Below are positions 8,053 to 16,226 of a stretch of 64,000 nucleotides of DNA, piece after piece; positions within the stretch are counted from its first letter, which is position 1, and every line of letters starts with the position of its first letter. This DNA comes from Orbaceae bacterium lpD02. Lineage in GTDB: Bacteria > Pseudomonadota > Gammaproteobacteria > Enterobacterales > Orbaceae. The translations under genes were made by a program, and so were the position numbers. Location of the stretch: the NCBI GenBank assembly GCA_036251875.1, contig CP133960.1, positions 372,001-436,000 on the forward strand, in the 5' to 3' direction. The notes beneath the pieces were generated by a model. It saw only the letters and a program-made list of their open reading frames with translations. It did not search any database and was not told the DNA's origin.

Positions 8053-8480
8053 GCACTGTAAACAGTGTTTACAGCGGTTAAAAAATGAACAGTGGCACCA
8101 CTGGCGCCAAAGGTTAAAAAATGAACACTGTCACCCCGGGTGACAAAGGTTAAAAAATGAACACTGTCACCCCGGGTGACAAAGGTTAAAAAATGAACAC
8201 TGTCACCCCGGGTGACAAAGGTTAAAAAATGAACAGTGGCACCCCGGGTGACAAAGGTTAAAAAATGAACACTGTCACCCCGGGTGACAAAGGTTAAAAA
8301 ATGAACACTGTCACCCCGGGTGACAAAGGTTAAAAAATGAACAGTGGCACCCCGGGTGACAAAGGTTAAAAAATGAACACTGTCACCCCGGGTGACAAAG
8401 GTTAAAAAATGAACACTGTCACCCCGGGTGACAAAGGTTAAAAAATGAACACTGTCACCCCGGGTGACAAAGGTTAAAAA
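8040..8480 (+). repeat. 36-bp palindrome-containing tandem array, candidate oriV
   Basis: Twelve units of exactly 36 bases run from 8040 to 8471, plus a partial unit to 8480. Each begins GGTTAAAAAAT and most contain the palindrome TGTCACCCCGGGTGACA (8-bp arms around one base). Three units carry AGTGGCACC instead of ACTGTCACC. The first unit, overlapping the stop of the replication gene, is diverged but keeps a different palindrome (CTGTAAAC-AGT-GTTTACAG). Regular A-rich blocks next to GC palindromes, directly after a replication gene, suggest initiator-binding iterons. pKLC102, a relative, has repeat-based oriV; the match to that is inference. Confidence 0.85.
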
Positions 8481-8501
8481 TAACAAAAGGGGACTTTAGC
8501 T

Positions 8502-9191
8502 ATGGAACAAAATGAGAATAACCAAGTTGGGGCGTTAAGAAGTGATATTAGGATCGAACTACATACTATTCCTGCTATCCAGATTTGGCAGGGTCGAAAG
8601 AAAACAGAGGATAAATATCAAATTCAAAGTATGACAAAAGCAATTACGCATCTGCGAGTAATTGAAATAGCAACACGATTGGATGATCCGTATGCTGATT
8701 TAATCCTGACTGAGTTTTATCAGCAAATTGATAAAATAAAAAAATCATTAGATATCGAAAGTCGAAGTATTGATGAAGTACTTAAATCAGTACCAACAGG
8801 GTTTAAAGCGGGTGATGCAATATCCATCAAACCCGTTGATTTAAACCTGTTTATCAATGTGCCAAGTGGGTATCAATTGGTTTTCTTATTGTGTCAGTTT
8901 GATTTGTTTGTTCGAAAAGTGCAATTAGCTAAGCATATCTCATTAATCACAGGAAATGATGCATCAGATAGGCAACATCTGATTGCTCATGCACTCCGGT
9001 CATTAATCACCTACACGACAAAATACAAACATTTAGGGGTGACACGACAAGATTTTATTGAAAATACACCAATGGCTGCAAAGGCAATTGAACAATTAGG
9101 TCCTATACCTGACTCAATACTGAGTGCAGATAAATTGCGAGACAGAGCACCGGTAACGAATAATAACGCACATGTGGGAGCGCCTGAATGA
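8502..9191 (+). CDS. TIGR03761/AcaB-like ICE protein
   Basis: A 229-residue soluble protein whose N-terminus (RSDIRIELHTIPAIQIWQGR) and middle (GFKAGDAISIKPVDLNLFI, DLFVRKVQLAK) match the PFL_4669/TIGR03761 integrating-element family. That family is related to the AcaB regulators that activate transfer genes in A/C plasmids, so a regulatory role is possible but not shown here. AAAGGGG precedes the ATG. The stop overlaps the start of the DUF3158 gene by four bases (ATGA), a constant pairing in these ICEs. Confidence 0.75.
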   Translation: MEQNENNQVGALRSDIRIELHTIPAIQIWQGRKKTEDKYQIQSMTKAITHLRVIEIATRLDDPYADLILTEFYQQIDKIKKSLDIESRSIDEVLKSVPTGFKAGDAISIKPVDLNLFINVPSGYQLVFLLCQFDLFVRKVQLAKHISLITGNDASDRQHLIAHALRSLITYTTKYKHLGVTRQDFIENTPMAAKAIEQLGPIPDSILSADKLRDRAPVTNNNAHVGAPE

Positions 9192-9706
9192 GTCAAATTT
9201 ATGAAGAGGATTATGCCGACACATTGTCTCCCACTGATTACCAGTTTGCAAAACAACACCTAACCCTAAAAGGCCTTTTAAAGCCTTTTAAAGGTAAGGG
9301 GGAATATGAAACACTTTTGCAAGAAATTGAGTTTGATATTTCAAGGTTAGAGTTAATCTCGCAGCGATTGATTAATGACACCAAAAACAAATTACCCATT
9401 AAATATTTACCGTTCTATTTGAAAAAAAGACGTTTAAAGAATGGCTCGGTTTATTTGAGTTGGAAATATCTGAAAACAGAAATTAACAATGGGAAAACGA
9501 AACGGATCGAGACTGAGGGGAAACAACTTATTTTTGATGCGTTTACACACAGTAACTTGAGTGATGCAGATAAACAATTTATTCGAGAACTTGAAATTGA
9601 CCGATTAACTTTAAATTTTCAAATGCGTGTTGCTATCCGAACGAGGTATTTAATTACTGAATTGTTACCTAAATTTGATGAGCTTGATACAGGATATAAA
9701 CGTTGA
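9188..9706 (+). CDS. DUF3158 family ICE protein
   Basis: A 172-residue soluble protein starting within the end of the preceding gene. The central segment (LPIKYLPFYLKKRRLKNGSVYLSWK) is very basic and contains an R/K-rich beta-hairpin-like stretch, suggestive of DNA binding. Its pairing with the TIGR03761 gene is typical for DUF3158. Function unknown. Confidence 0.7.
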   Translation: MSQIYEEDYADTLSPTDYQFAKQHLTLKGLLKPFKGKGEYETLLQEIEFDISRLELISQRLINDTKNKLPIKYLPFYLKKRRLKNGSVYLSWKYLKTEINNGKTKRIETEGKQLIFDAFTHSNLSDADKQFIRELEIDRLTLNFQMRVAIRTRYLITELLPKFDELDTGYKR

Positions 9707-9744
9707 AATTTTACATTTGATTTAAAACCTGTGGTGAAATAATT

Positions 9745-9870
9745 ATGTATAAAAAAAATTCAGAATCATTTTATGTGAGACATGTTTGGCTATTCTGGGA
9801 ATCAATTATTATTGGGTTTTTAGCATTGGGGATTAGATTGTTTGAGCGCTATTTTCCAGACGACTTTTAA
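9745..9870 (+). CDS. Small single-pass membrane protein (41 aa)
   Basis: A 41-residue frame with ATG 9745 and TAA 9868-9870. It has a polar, basic N-terminus, one hydrophobic span (about residues 14-32) and a charged tail ending FPDDF. GGTG lies 8 bases before the ATG. It sits between two operon genes in the same direction. I do not recognise it; small membrane peptides are common here in such elements. Confidence 0.45.
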   Translation: MYKKNSESFYVRHVWLFWESIIIGFLALGIRLFERYFPDDF

Positions 9871-9942
9871 GTTTGAATTATAGATATATTATTTTTTGAT
9901 AAGAGAAGTGAATACGACATTAATGCAACGAGGAGGATTTAG

Positions 9943-10173
9943 ATGGAAAGAGCAATTAAAAAGTTACGAAGACGAGTCCGAAGACGATGGTATTTACGTT
10001 TTAACAGTTTTAACAAACAATTAGCTAAGCAAATAGCAAGGTGGCAGTGTTACCCGTGTACAGAGCAATTAATCTCTATTTTTCAGTTAAAAAATATTGA
10101 ATCAATAAATTCGGTGACCATCGATGACATTGATGATGTTATTGATGAAGAAATTAGCTGCTGGAGCACATGA
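9943..10173 (+). CDS. Small basic-N-terminus protein of unknown function
   Basis: Seventy-six residues preceded by a strong GAGGAGG ribosome binding site 7 bases from ATG 9943, which is the best evidence that it is real. The first 35 residues are strongly basic (KKLRRRVRRRW) and the last 20 strongly acidic (DDIDDVIDEE). The split charge suggests a nucleic-acid-binding peptide with a self-inhibiting or partner-binding tail. No family recognised. Confidence 0.6.
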   Translation: MERAIKKLRRRVRRRWYLRFNSFNKQLAKQIARWQCYPCTEQLISIFQLKNIESINSVTIDDIDDVIDEEISCWST

Positions 10174-10233
10174 GTTAAAATAATTTGTTCATGAAAATAG
10201 TAACCAATAAAAAAATAAACAATAGGAGTTAAA

Positions 10234-10764
10234 ATGGCAAATCGAGGCATAAATAAGGTGATTTTGGTGGGTAATTTGGGGCAAGACCCAGATATTCGTT
10301 ATCTACCTAATGGCGGGGCGGTTGCGAATATCAGTATCGCAACGTCTGAATCTTGGAAAGATAAGCAAACAGGTGAGCAAAAAGATAAAACAGAATGGCA
10401 TCGTGTGGTGATATTCGGTAAACTTGCAGAAATTGCGGGTGAATATCTTAAAAAAGGCGCCCAAATTTACATTGAGGGACAGCTCCAAACCCGTAAGTGG
10501 CAAGATCAGTCTGGTCAAGACCGTTACACAACGGAAATCGTTGTTACGGCTAATGGCGCAATGCAAATGCTAGGGGGACGGCCGACATCAGAGGGAAGTG
10601 AAAATCAATCATGGGGAAAAAGTGCTAATAATCATTCATCAGCGCCCAATACGAATAGCCAAACACCCCCTCCAGTAAACGAACCGCCGATGGATTTTGA
10701 TGATGATATTCCCTTTGGCGACTTGGGTTTGCAATATCCAAATCACGCAATACACGCTATTTGA
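10234..10764 (+). CDS. ssb: Single-stranded DNA-binding protein
   Basis: A 176-residue SSB with the OB-fold at residues 1-112 ([58 protein letters not shown]) and a Ser/Asn/Pro-rich linker. The acidic partner-binding motif DFDDDIPF is present but is followed by about 15 more residues (GDLGLQ to HAIHAI) instead of ending the protein, as it does in chromosomal SSBs. AGGAG precedes the ATG. It would coat the transferred strand or replication intermediates of the element. Confidence 0.95.
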   Translation: MANRGINKVILVGNLGQDPDIRYLPNGGAVANISIATSESWKDKQTGEQKDKTEWHRVVIFGKLAEIAGEYLKKGAQIYIEGQLQTRKWQDQSGQDRYTTEIVVTANGAMQMLGGRPTSEGSENQSWGKSANNHSSAPNTNSQTPPPVNEPPMDFDDDIPFGDLGLQYPNHAIHAI

Positions 10765-10801
10765 GAATGCATAAGGTGAAAAAATATTGAGAGAATAGGG
10801 T

Positions 10802-10855
10802 TTCATATACGATAGCAGTTAGGCATGGTTTGTCTGTACTAAAATCGTATATGAA
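10802..10855. repeat. 12-bp inverted repeat after ssb
   Basis: Arms TTCATATACGAT (10802-10813) and ATCGTATATGAA (10844-10855) are perfect and separated by 30 bases. No T run follows, so it is not a simple terminator. It could be a protein-binding site or an RNA hairpin between ssb and the lipoprotein gene. Confidence 0.6.
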
Positions 10856-10955
10856 TTTATTAAACAATTATAATTTGCATGGTTTAGATTACGAAAATAA
10901 GGTATTTTAAGCGCTAGGATTAAAATTAAATGATAACATTAATAAGGAACTACTC

Positions 10956-11477
10956 ATGAAAAAATTAATCGTTTCTCTTGCTACTATTGCACTTTTATCA
11001 GGATGTTCACAAACTCAAATGAGTGAGTTTACCGATTCAATTAGTAGTACATTAGGCAGTTTGGTTAGTGTTGATACGGGTAATGGTTCAAACCAAAGTT
11101 CAAGTTCGAGTAGTAGTGAAAAATTACCTGAAATAAGAGGGGAGTTTTCATTAACCGTCCCGCAAGATGTTGATACTGTATTTGCTGCTATGATAACAGA
11201 ATTCGAATTTCCGTCACCAGAGTATATAAAACAAAAAAATAGTGCTGATGATGAAATCATTATGTCTGATGCCTACTATCATTATGAACGAAATCCAAGT
11301 GCTTATTATTACTTAGGGTATGGTTATCTTAGTCATAAAAGTGCAAATCTTGCACTTAAAATGAAATTAGTTAAATCAGGTAAAGGCACTAAGATTACCG
11401 GCAATTATATTTATTTTGCACAGTCAACGACCATAAAAAATGAGATTATTGCTCGAATCAAAAAAGCACTCAACTAA
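10956..11477 (+). CDS. Lipoprotein of unknown function
   Basis: A 173-residue protein with a lipoprotein signal: MKKL start, hydrophobic core and lipobox LLSGC with Cys17. A Ser-rich linker (residues about 43-54) precedes a domain of about 115 residues with the pattern ELTVPQDVDTVFAAM-type start seen in several periplasmic lipoproteins, and a Tyr-rich stretch (YYHYERNPSAYYYLGYGY). AAGGA precedes the ATG. It ends convergently against the HTH gene with no gap. Possibly surface exclusion or envelope related; unproven. Confidence 0.65.
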   Translation: MKKLIVSLATIALLSGCSQTQMSEFTDSISSTLGSLVSVDTGNGSNQSSSSSSSEKLPEIRGEFSLTVPQDVDTVFAAMITEFEFPSPEYIKQKNSADDEIIMSDAYYHYERNPSAYYYLGYGYLSHKSANLALKMKLVKSGKGTKITGNYIYFAQSTTIKNEIIARIKKALN

Positions 11478-11717
11478 TTAGGTTTGTGAAATAAGCACCT
11501 CAATGCGTTTTATGATTTTTTCCCTCGTGCTTACCTGGAATTCGGTAAGCATTTTTTTTAATGAAAGCGCTTGAGTGGCTAATATGATAGCCATAGGGAC
11601 GTCATCAAGCTTTTCGTACCTTGCATACGTTTTTCGGGTAACGCCGAGCTGCTCTGAGGCAATTTCTTGGCACCACCCACATCCCCGTCGCCAAAGTTTT
11701 AATTCATATCCTGTCAT
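11478..11717 (-). CDS. Small HTH (XRE-like) DNA-binding protein
   Basis: Seventy-nine residues from the second of two adjacent ATGs; AAGGAA lies 5-6 bases before it. Residues about 5-40 (LKLWRRGCGWCQEIASEQLGV then TRKTYARYEK) match the small phage/plasmid type of XRE-like helix-turn-helix, in which the recognition helix carries T-x-x-T-Y-x-x-Y-E. It is the only minus-strand gene in the maintenance module, so it may repress a neighbouring operon, for instance topB or the lipoprotein gene. Confidence 0.65.
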   Translation of the reverse strand: MTGYELKLWRRGCGWCQEIASEQLGVTRKTYARYEKLDDVPMAIILATQALSLKKMLTEFQVSTREKIIKRIEVLISQT

Positions 11718-11952
11718 CATGGTTCCTTATTGTTAATTTTGTAGTTTAAAATGCGTAAATTCTACCCATTATTATCGTGAAAATGCGTATCTATTGAGTA
11801 TTGGACTGTGCAATTAAATTCGATACATTAAGATAGGTTTGTTGCTAGGTTAGGGCCTTTGAGGTTTGTTATTGTAACTCGCATGTTTAATTAAATAGAG
11901 TGTTAATAGAGTGTTATGCGAATTCAAATTCAAACGATAAGGAGTAATGATA

Positions 11953-13953
11953 GTGCGACTATTTATCTGTGAAAAACCTAGCCAAGCCGTTAACTTAAAT
12001 GCCATTATCGGTACAACCCTGCGTAAAGAGGGGTTTAATCAAAGTAGCGATAGTAAAATTGCGATTACGTGGTGTGTGGGACATCTACTTGAACAAGCGT
12101 CGCCAGAAGAATATGGTGAACAGTATAAATCGTGGAATGTGAATCTTTTACCCATTATTCCAACGTCTTGGAAGATGGTTGTTAAAAAAGAGACGTCAAA
12201 GCAATTTACTGTAATTAAGGGGCTGGTTAAAAAAGCCAGTGAAATTGTGATTGCAACTGACATTGATAGAGAAGGGGAAACTATTGCCTGGGAACTCCTT
12301 AAACTATTTGGTTGGCAGGGTAAAACTTCTCGACTGTGGTCCTCGTCTAATAATGATGATGCCCTGCGTAAAGCGGTGAGCCAAATTCAAGATGCCAGTA
12401 AAACTTATCCGATGTACCTTGCTGGACTTGGTCGCTCGCAGGCCGATTGGTTAGTTGGCATGAATTTAACCCGGCTTTATACCACGCTTGCAAAACAAAA
12501 CGGCTTTATGGGTAAAGTTCTCTCAGTTGGCCGAGTACAAACGCCAACACTAAATTTAATCGTTAACCGAGATAGAGAAATTAAAAACTTCATTCCTAAG
12601 CCATTTTGGACAATTGGGCTCACTTTATCAAAAGAAAACACGATGCAGCCGTTTATGGCCAATTGGCAACCAAATGAACACTTATGTGATGAAGAGGGGC
12701 GCTGCGTTAATGAACAGGCTGCAAGGCAAGCGTTAGTGCAGATGAAAAACGCCGGGCACGCAAGCATTGTCTCAGTTGAAACAAAAAGAGCAAAATCACA
12801 CCAACCCCTCTGCTTATCGCTAAGTGAACTGCAAACCCAGTGTAGCAGACTGTATGGTATGGAATTACAACACACGCTTGATGTTGCACAAGCCCTTTAT
12901 GAAAAGCACAAGGTGACAACCTACCCACGAACAGATTGCGGGTATTTACAAACGGCAATGATAAGTGAAATACCGCAGATTTTAGCCGCCATTAAGGAGG
13001 CTGACCCAGCCATTATTGACACCGTTAATGGGATTGATGCAACCCTTCGCTCCCGAGTCTGGAATGATGAAAAAATCACTGCCCATCATGGGATTGTTCC
13101 AACCACCCAAAAATTTAATATCAATTCACTAAGTAGTATAGAGCGTCAGGTGTATGAGCTAATTAGGCGCTACTACTTGGCGCAGTTCTTACCCGTCAAT
13201 GAAGTTAACAAGACGGTGGTTGAATTTGAGTGCGCCGGTGAAACGCTAATAAGTCGTGGCCAGCAGCTGGTTGTGCTTGGTTGGAAAAAATTATTTACTA
13301 AAATGGGCTCAGAAAGTGAATTGGAAGGCGAGCTTGACACAAATCAATCACTCCCAGCTCTATCACAAGGTGAAAAATGTCCAATCGTTAAAGGTGATAT
13401 TATAGCAAAGCAAACCAGTGCGCCAAAACCTTATACTGACGATACCCTTCTTAATGCCATGATTAATATTAACCGCTTTGTCGACGACCCTAAGTTAAAA
13501 AAATTACTGAAAGAAAATGCCGGGCTAGGTACAGAGGCAACCCGTGCATCAATGATTAAAACCTTGGAACAGCGGGGTTACATTGAGCGTCAGAAAAAAG
13601 CCATTATGTCAACCGCAGTGGGTCAGAGCTTAATCGATGCGCTTCCCGATATTGTTAAAAACCCGGGTATGACCGCACTATGGGAACAAGCGCTAAAAGA
13701 TATTGAACTAGGCCAGCAAACACTTGAAAGCTTTATGACGAGGCAAGGTCAGTTTATTAAAATCGTGGTTGAGAATACGAGCCAACAAAAGATACACATA
13801 GCGCAAGTTGAGGGATTAAAAACGTGCCCTGAATGTGGTAAGCCGATGGTGAAACGCAAAAATGATTATGGTTCATTTTGGGGCTGCTCAGCCTACCCAA
13901 ATTGTAAACACATGATTAACATCAAGCGAAAAAAACAAAGTAACAAAAAATAG
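11953..13953 (+). CDS. topB: DNA topoisomerase III
   Basis: A 666-residue type IA topoisomerase. The TOPRIM domain opens with MRLFICEKPSQA and has the metal motif ATDIDREGE at residues 101-109; the catalytic tyrosine is Tyr324 in TYPRTDC. A single C-terminal zinc ribbon (CPECGKP then GCSAYPNCKH) binds DNA. I start at GTG 11953: GGAG is 8 bases away and homologues begin with this MRLFI sequence, whereas ATG 11947 has only 2 bases of spacing. ICE-borne topB is standard in this family and should decatenate replication or transfer intermediates. Confidence 0.95.
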   Translation: MRLFICEKPSQAVNLNAIIGTTLRKEGFNQSSDSKIAITWCVGHLLEQASPEEYGEQYKSWNVNLLPIIPTSWKMVVKKETSKQFTVIKGLVKKASEIVIATDIDREGETIAWELLKLFGWQGKTSRLWSSSNNDDALRKAVSQIQDASKTYPMYLAGLGRSQADWLVGMNLTRLYTTLAKQNGFMGKVLSVGRVQTPTLNLIVNRDREIKNFIPKPFWTIGLTLSKENTMQPFMANWQPNEHLCDEEGRCVNEQAARQALVQMKNAGHASIVSVETKRAKSHQPLCLSLSELQTQCSRLYGMELQHTLDVAQALYEKHKVTTYPRTDCGYLQTAMISEIPQILAAIKEADPAIIDTVNGIDATLRSRVWNDEKITAHHGIVPTTQKFNINSLSSIERQVYELIRRYYLAQFLPVNEVNKTVVEFECAGETLISRGQQLVVLGWKKLFTKMGSESELEGELDTNQSLPALSQGEKCPIVKGDIIAKQTSAPKPYTDDTLLNAMININRFVDDPKLKKLLKENAGLGTEATRASMIKTLEQRGYIERQKKAIMSTAVGQSLIDALPDIVKNPGMTALWEQALKDIELGQQTLESFMTRQGQFIKIVVENTSQQKIHIAQVEGLKTCPECGKPMVKRKNDYGSFWGCSAYPNCKHMINIKRKKQSNKK

Positions 13954-14104
13954 TGTAACGTAAGAATTGAGATGGTGTGAGCGCATTACGGCAAAGTGAC
14001 GTAGGTTGATAAGTTAGGCAGAATATGCCACAATAAAACCTTACTCCGGTGTTTGTTGATTTTGCGGTCATAAAATCACACAACTCGCTAAGATTAATTT
14101 TCAT

Positions 14105-14680
14105 TAACCCGGATTAATCGAGGCACAAAAAGTCCATGACAGCTATCATGGCTGCTTGTAGCAACTCTCTGTAAGTTACAACTGTGCAACTCTAGTGGGA
14201 TAGCGTATGCATATGAGGGTCGATGTAATTAACCTTTTTCAAAGTAAATTGAATTTTTGCACCACGAGGAACAAGGTAGTGCTTGTTCCTTCCTATTTCT
14301 TAAATGAATAGGGTAAATACAAGTACTGTTGTTATAGTCATAAGTAGCTGTATTTACCTTGTTTGTTTAAATCACCTCACCAATGACTGAATGGTATTCA
14401 AAATCAGTAGCCCTTAGTGCGTTAACGCGTGCCTAGGCACATTTATCAATGAGGTAAATGATGTTTTAACGGTTCAACTCAGCTAACGTAATAGCGAACC
14501 GAAGTGAGTGAGATATTGCATAATATGACTTTGAGGGGATAGCGTGCAGTGTTGATACGATCTATTGAGTGATATCCAAGCCTAATTTTAATTATTATTC
14601 GACTTCGCCGGCTTGCCCATTTTGTAAATGGGCTAGTACGAGAAAAACCACGCTCTTTTGAACGTGGTTTTTTTACAATT
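14105..14680. other. Gene-free, hairpin-rich region (candidate oriT or structured RNA)
   Basis: No credible gene lies between topB and pilL (13954-14760). The stretch holds several perfect inverted repeats: CCATGA-N6-TCATGG (14134-14151), AGGAACAAG-N6-CTTGTTCCT (14267-14290), GGTAAATACA-N27-TGTATTTACC (14312-14358), adjacent palindromes GCGTTAACGC (14419-14428) and GTGCCTAGGCAC (14429-14440), and GCCCATTT-TGT-AAATGGGC (14615-14633). It ends in a Rho-independent terminator. GCAACTCT is repeated directly near 14160 and 14187. The density suggests a function in transfer-origin processing or as a noncoding RNA or leader; I cannot tell which. Confidence 0.5.
14643..14675 (+). terminator. Rho-independent terminator before the transfer operon
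   Basis: AAAAACCACG (14643-14652), a 10-base loop and CGTGGTTTTTTT form a strong stem with a T tail. No protein gene ends just upstream, so it either terminates long topB read-through or a noncoding transcript from the preceding hairpin-rich region. The A-rich left arm makes it partly bidirectional. Confidence 0.8.
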
Positions 14681-14760
14681 TTACATATTGATTTGTTTAT
14701 TTACGGTATACGTTTTCGTTGGCATTTTACTCTCTACTTTATTCTTTTAAGGGAAATGCA

Positions 14761-15411
14761 ATGAAAATTAGATTAATCGTCTTGTTGCCTCTATTTATGT
14801 TATCAGCGTGTAGCAATAAACCCGTTCCTCGTTCGTTAGACCAACCCAAGGAACCACAAAAATATTTGCAGGCTGAGCCTAAAAACACACAAACAATACA
14901 AACCGACCGCTATACGTTAGTTGAACTTGAGCAGCCACTACAAAACACTGTATTAGACCAAATAATTGATACCTCTATCCCAAAAGGACTCTCTCTTTCA
15001 GTTAAAGATGGGATGAATTATGCGTTAAATCAATCGGGATTTATCTTGTGTCAAAATACTCAAGTTAATGTACTGTATAGCAAAAATCTCCCCAAAATCC
15101 ATTATAAACTTGGTCCCGTTAAATTAAGTGATGCATTGCAAATTATGGCAGGTCCGGCGTGGCAATTAACGGTCGATGAAGTTGAGCGTGAAGTATGCTT
15201 TGAATTAAATAGTGGCTATCAAATAAAAATTAAACCCAGTACTGTAACGCCAGTACCAGTACCAACCGAGCAAGTTCAAATTCAACCGCAAATAGACATC
15301 GAAATTGAATCTTATCCGGTGCCTCCAAAAGAAATCAAATCCCCCTTATTGAGCACAAAAAAATTAGTTGAGTCTAAGTTTATAAAAAATGAAGGGAAAC
15401 ATCATGAGTAA
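14761..15411 (+). CDS. PilL-like lipoprotein, PFGI-1 ICE class (TIGR03748)
   Basis: About 216 residues, starting at ATG 14761 behind AAGGGA. A lipoprotein signal ends in the lipobox LSACS (Cys about 17). The core (LVELEQPLQNTVLDQII to LPKIHYKLGPVKLSDALQIMAGPAWQLTVDEVEREVCFEL) is the conserved PilL N-terminal domain, which pairs a pocket domain with the Gly-Pro-Ala-Trp motif. The C-terminal 60 residues are Pro/Gln-rich. In these ICEs PilL is an outer-membrane-associated component opening the conjugation operon. The stop overlaps the next start. Confidence 0.8.
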   Translation: MKIRLIVLLPLFMLSACSNKPVPRSLDQPKEPQKYLQAEPKNTQTIQTDRYTLVELEQPLQNTVLDQIIDTSIPKGLSLSVKDGMNYALNQSGFILCQNTQVNVLYSKNLPKIHYKLGPVKLSDALQIMAGPAWQLTVDEVEREVCFELNSGYQIKIKPSTVTPVPVPTEQVQIQPQIDIEIESYPVPPKEIKSPLLSTKKLVESKFIKNEGKHHE

Positions 15412-16198
15412 CCTTAATACTAATCAGTCGAATAAGACGGCTAAAAGCATCATCGCTCTTTGTTTCGTCGCCATATTGTTGTTTCTGTTATCACTGGCTT
15501 CACTCATTGTATCGCTCGCTAATCGCAATCAGATTAGTAATAATCATCACATTGCCGCCAGTAACTTTACGGAACTTGAAACTAAACTTAATGCGTATTA
15601 CACCATGATGGATACCATCACGGCACTCGAGCAACGCATGAATCAAATCGAACTCGAGCAAAAGAAAATCATGGTGGATTATGATAACCTAAATACTCGC
15701 ACAGCACGTCATGAGCAAGATATTGGCTTATTACAAACCATCGTTAATGACAAAAATTTAGATAGTCGACTCGATAATATTGAAGTGAATGTGAAAAATA
15801 CCGAAGTCGATATTGATTCGATTAAAACGGTTCAACGCGCACAGCAACTTTCGTTAGATGATATTATCGGCGCCTTTACTGAATTTAAGTCTCAGATTAT
15901 TCAAAAAATCAGTTCGATGCTGTCACATCAAAACACTAAAACAGTCTATTCATCTGCTTCAGCTGCAAAAAAAAATATCAGTAAGGTGACTAATTTCCCC
16001 TATCTACTATCAAGTATTGAGTACCGCTCAGGCGAAAAATGGGCAGTGTTGTCACCTAAAAATAACGCATCTTTGTCTGAACTCAAATTTTTAAATGTGG
16101 GCAGTCTCGTCGATAACTGGCGGGTTTTAAACATCGAGAATCAATCGGTGAAATTAATCAACGGGCAGCAAATTTATACACTGACTATCGAACAATAA
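15404..16198 (+). CDS. Coiled-coil membrane protein of the transfer operon
   Basis: About 264 residues from ATG 15404, with AAGGGAA upstream and overlapping the pilL stop. One membrane span (residues about 18-42) is followed by a long heptad-rich segment (about 55-165) and a small beta-rich C-terminal domain (GSLVDNWRVLNIENQSVKLI), like the C-terminal part of pilus-assembly PilP/TraP-like proteins. It probably spans the periplasm as part of the secretion or pilus apparatus. I do not recognise a named family with certainty. Confidence 0.6.
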   Translation: MSNLNTNQSNKTAKSIIALCFVAILLFLLSLASLIVSLANRNQISNNHHIAASNFTELETKLNAYYTMMDTITALEQRMNQIELEQKKIMVDYDNLNTRTARHEQDIGLLQTIVNDKNLDSRLDNIEVNVKNTEVDIDSIKTVQRAQQLSLDDIIGAFTEFKSQIIQKISSMLSHQNTKTVYSSASAAKKNISKVTNFPYLLSSIEYRSGEKWAVLSPKNNASLSELKFLNVGSLVDNWRVLNIENQSVKLINGQQIYTLTIEQ

Positions 16199-16226
16199 TA
16201 ACAACTTATTAGCGAGAGGTAATACT

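Noticed and set aside
8040-8480. CRISPR array
   Set aside because: The 36-bp units are contiguous and nearly identical with no unique spacers, and there are no cas genes nearby.
7950-8486. Minus-strand 178-residue repeat protein
   Set aside because: It is only the reverse reading of the 36-bp array (12-residue repeats) and overlaps the end of the real replication gene; no ribosome binding site.
13922-14104. Minus-strand 60-residue frame after topB
   Set aside because: No ribosome binding site, odd composition, overlaps the topB end.
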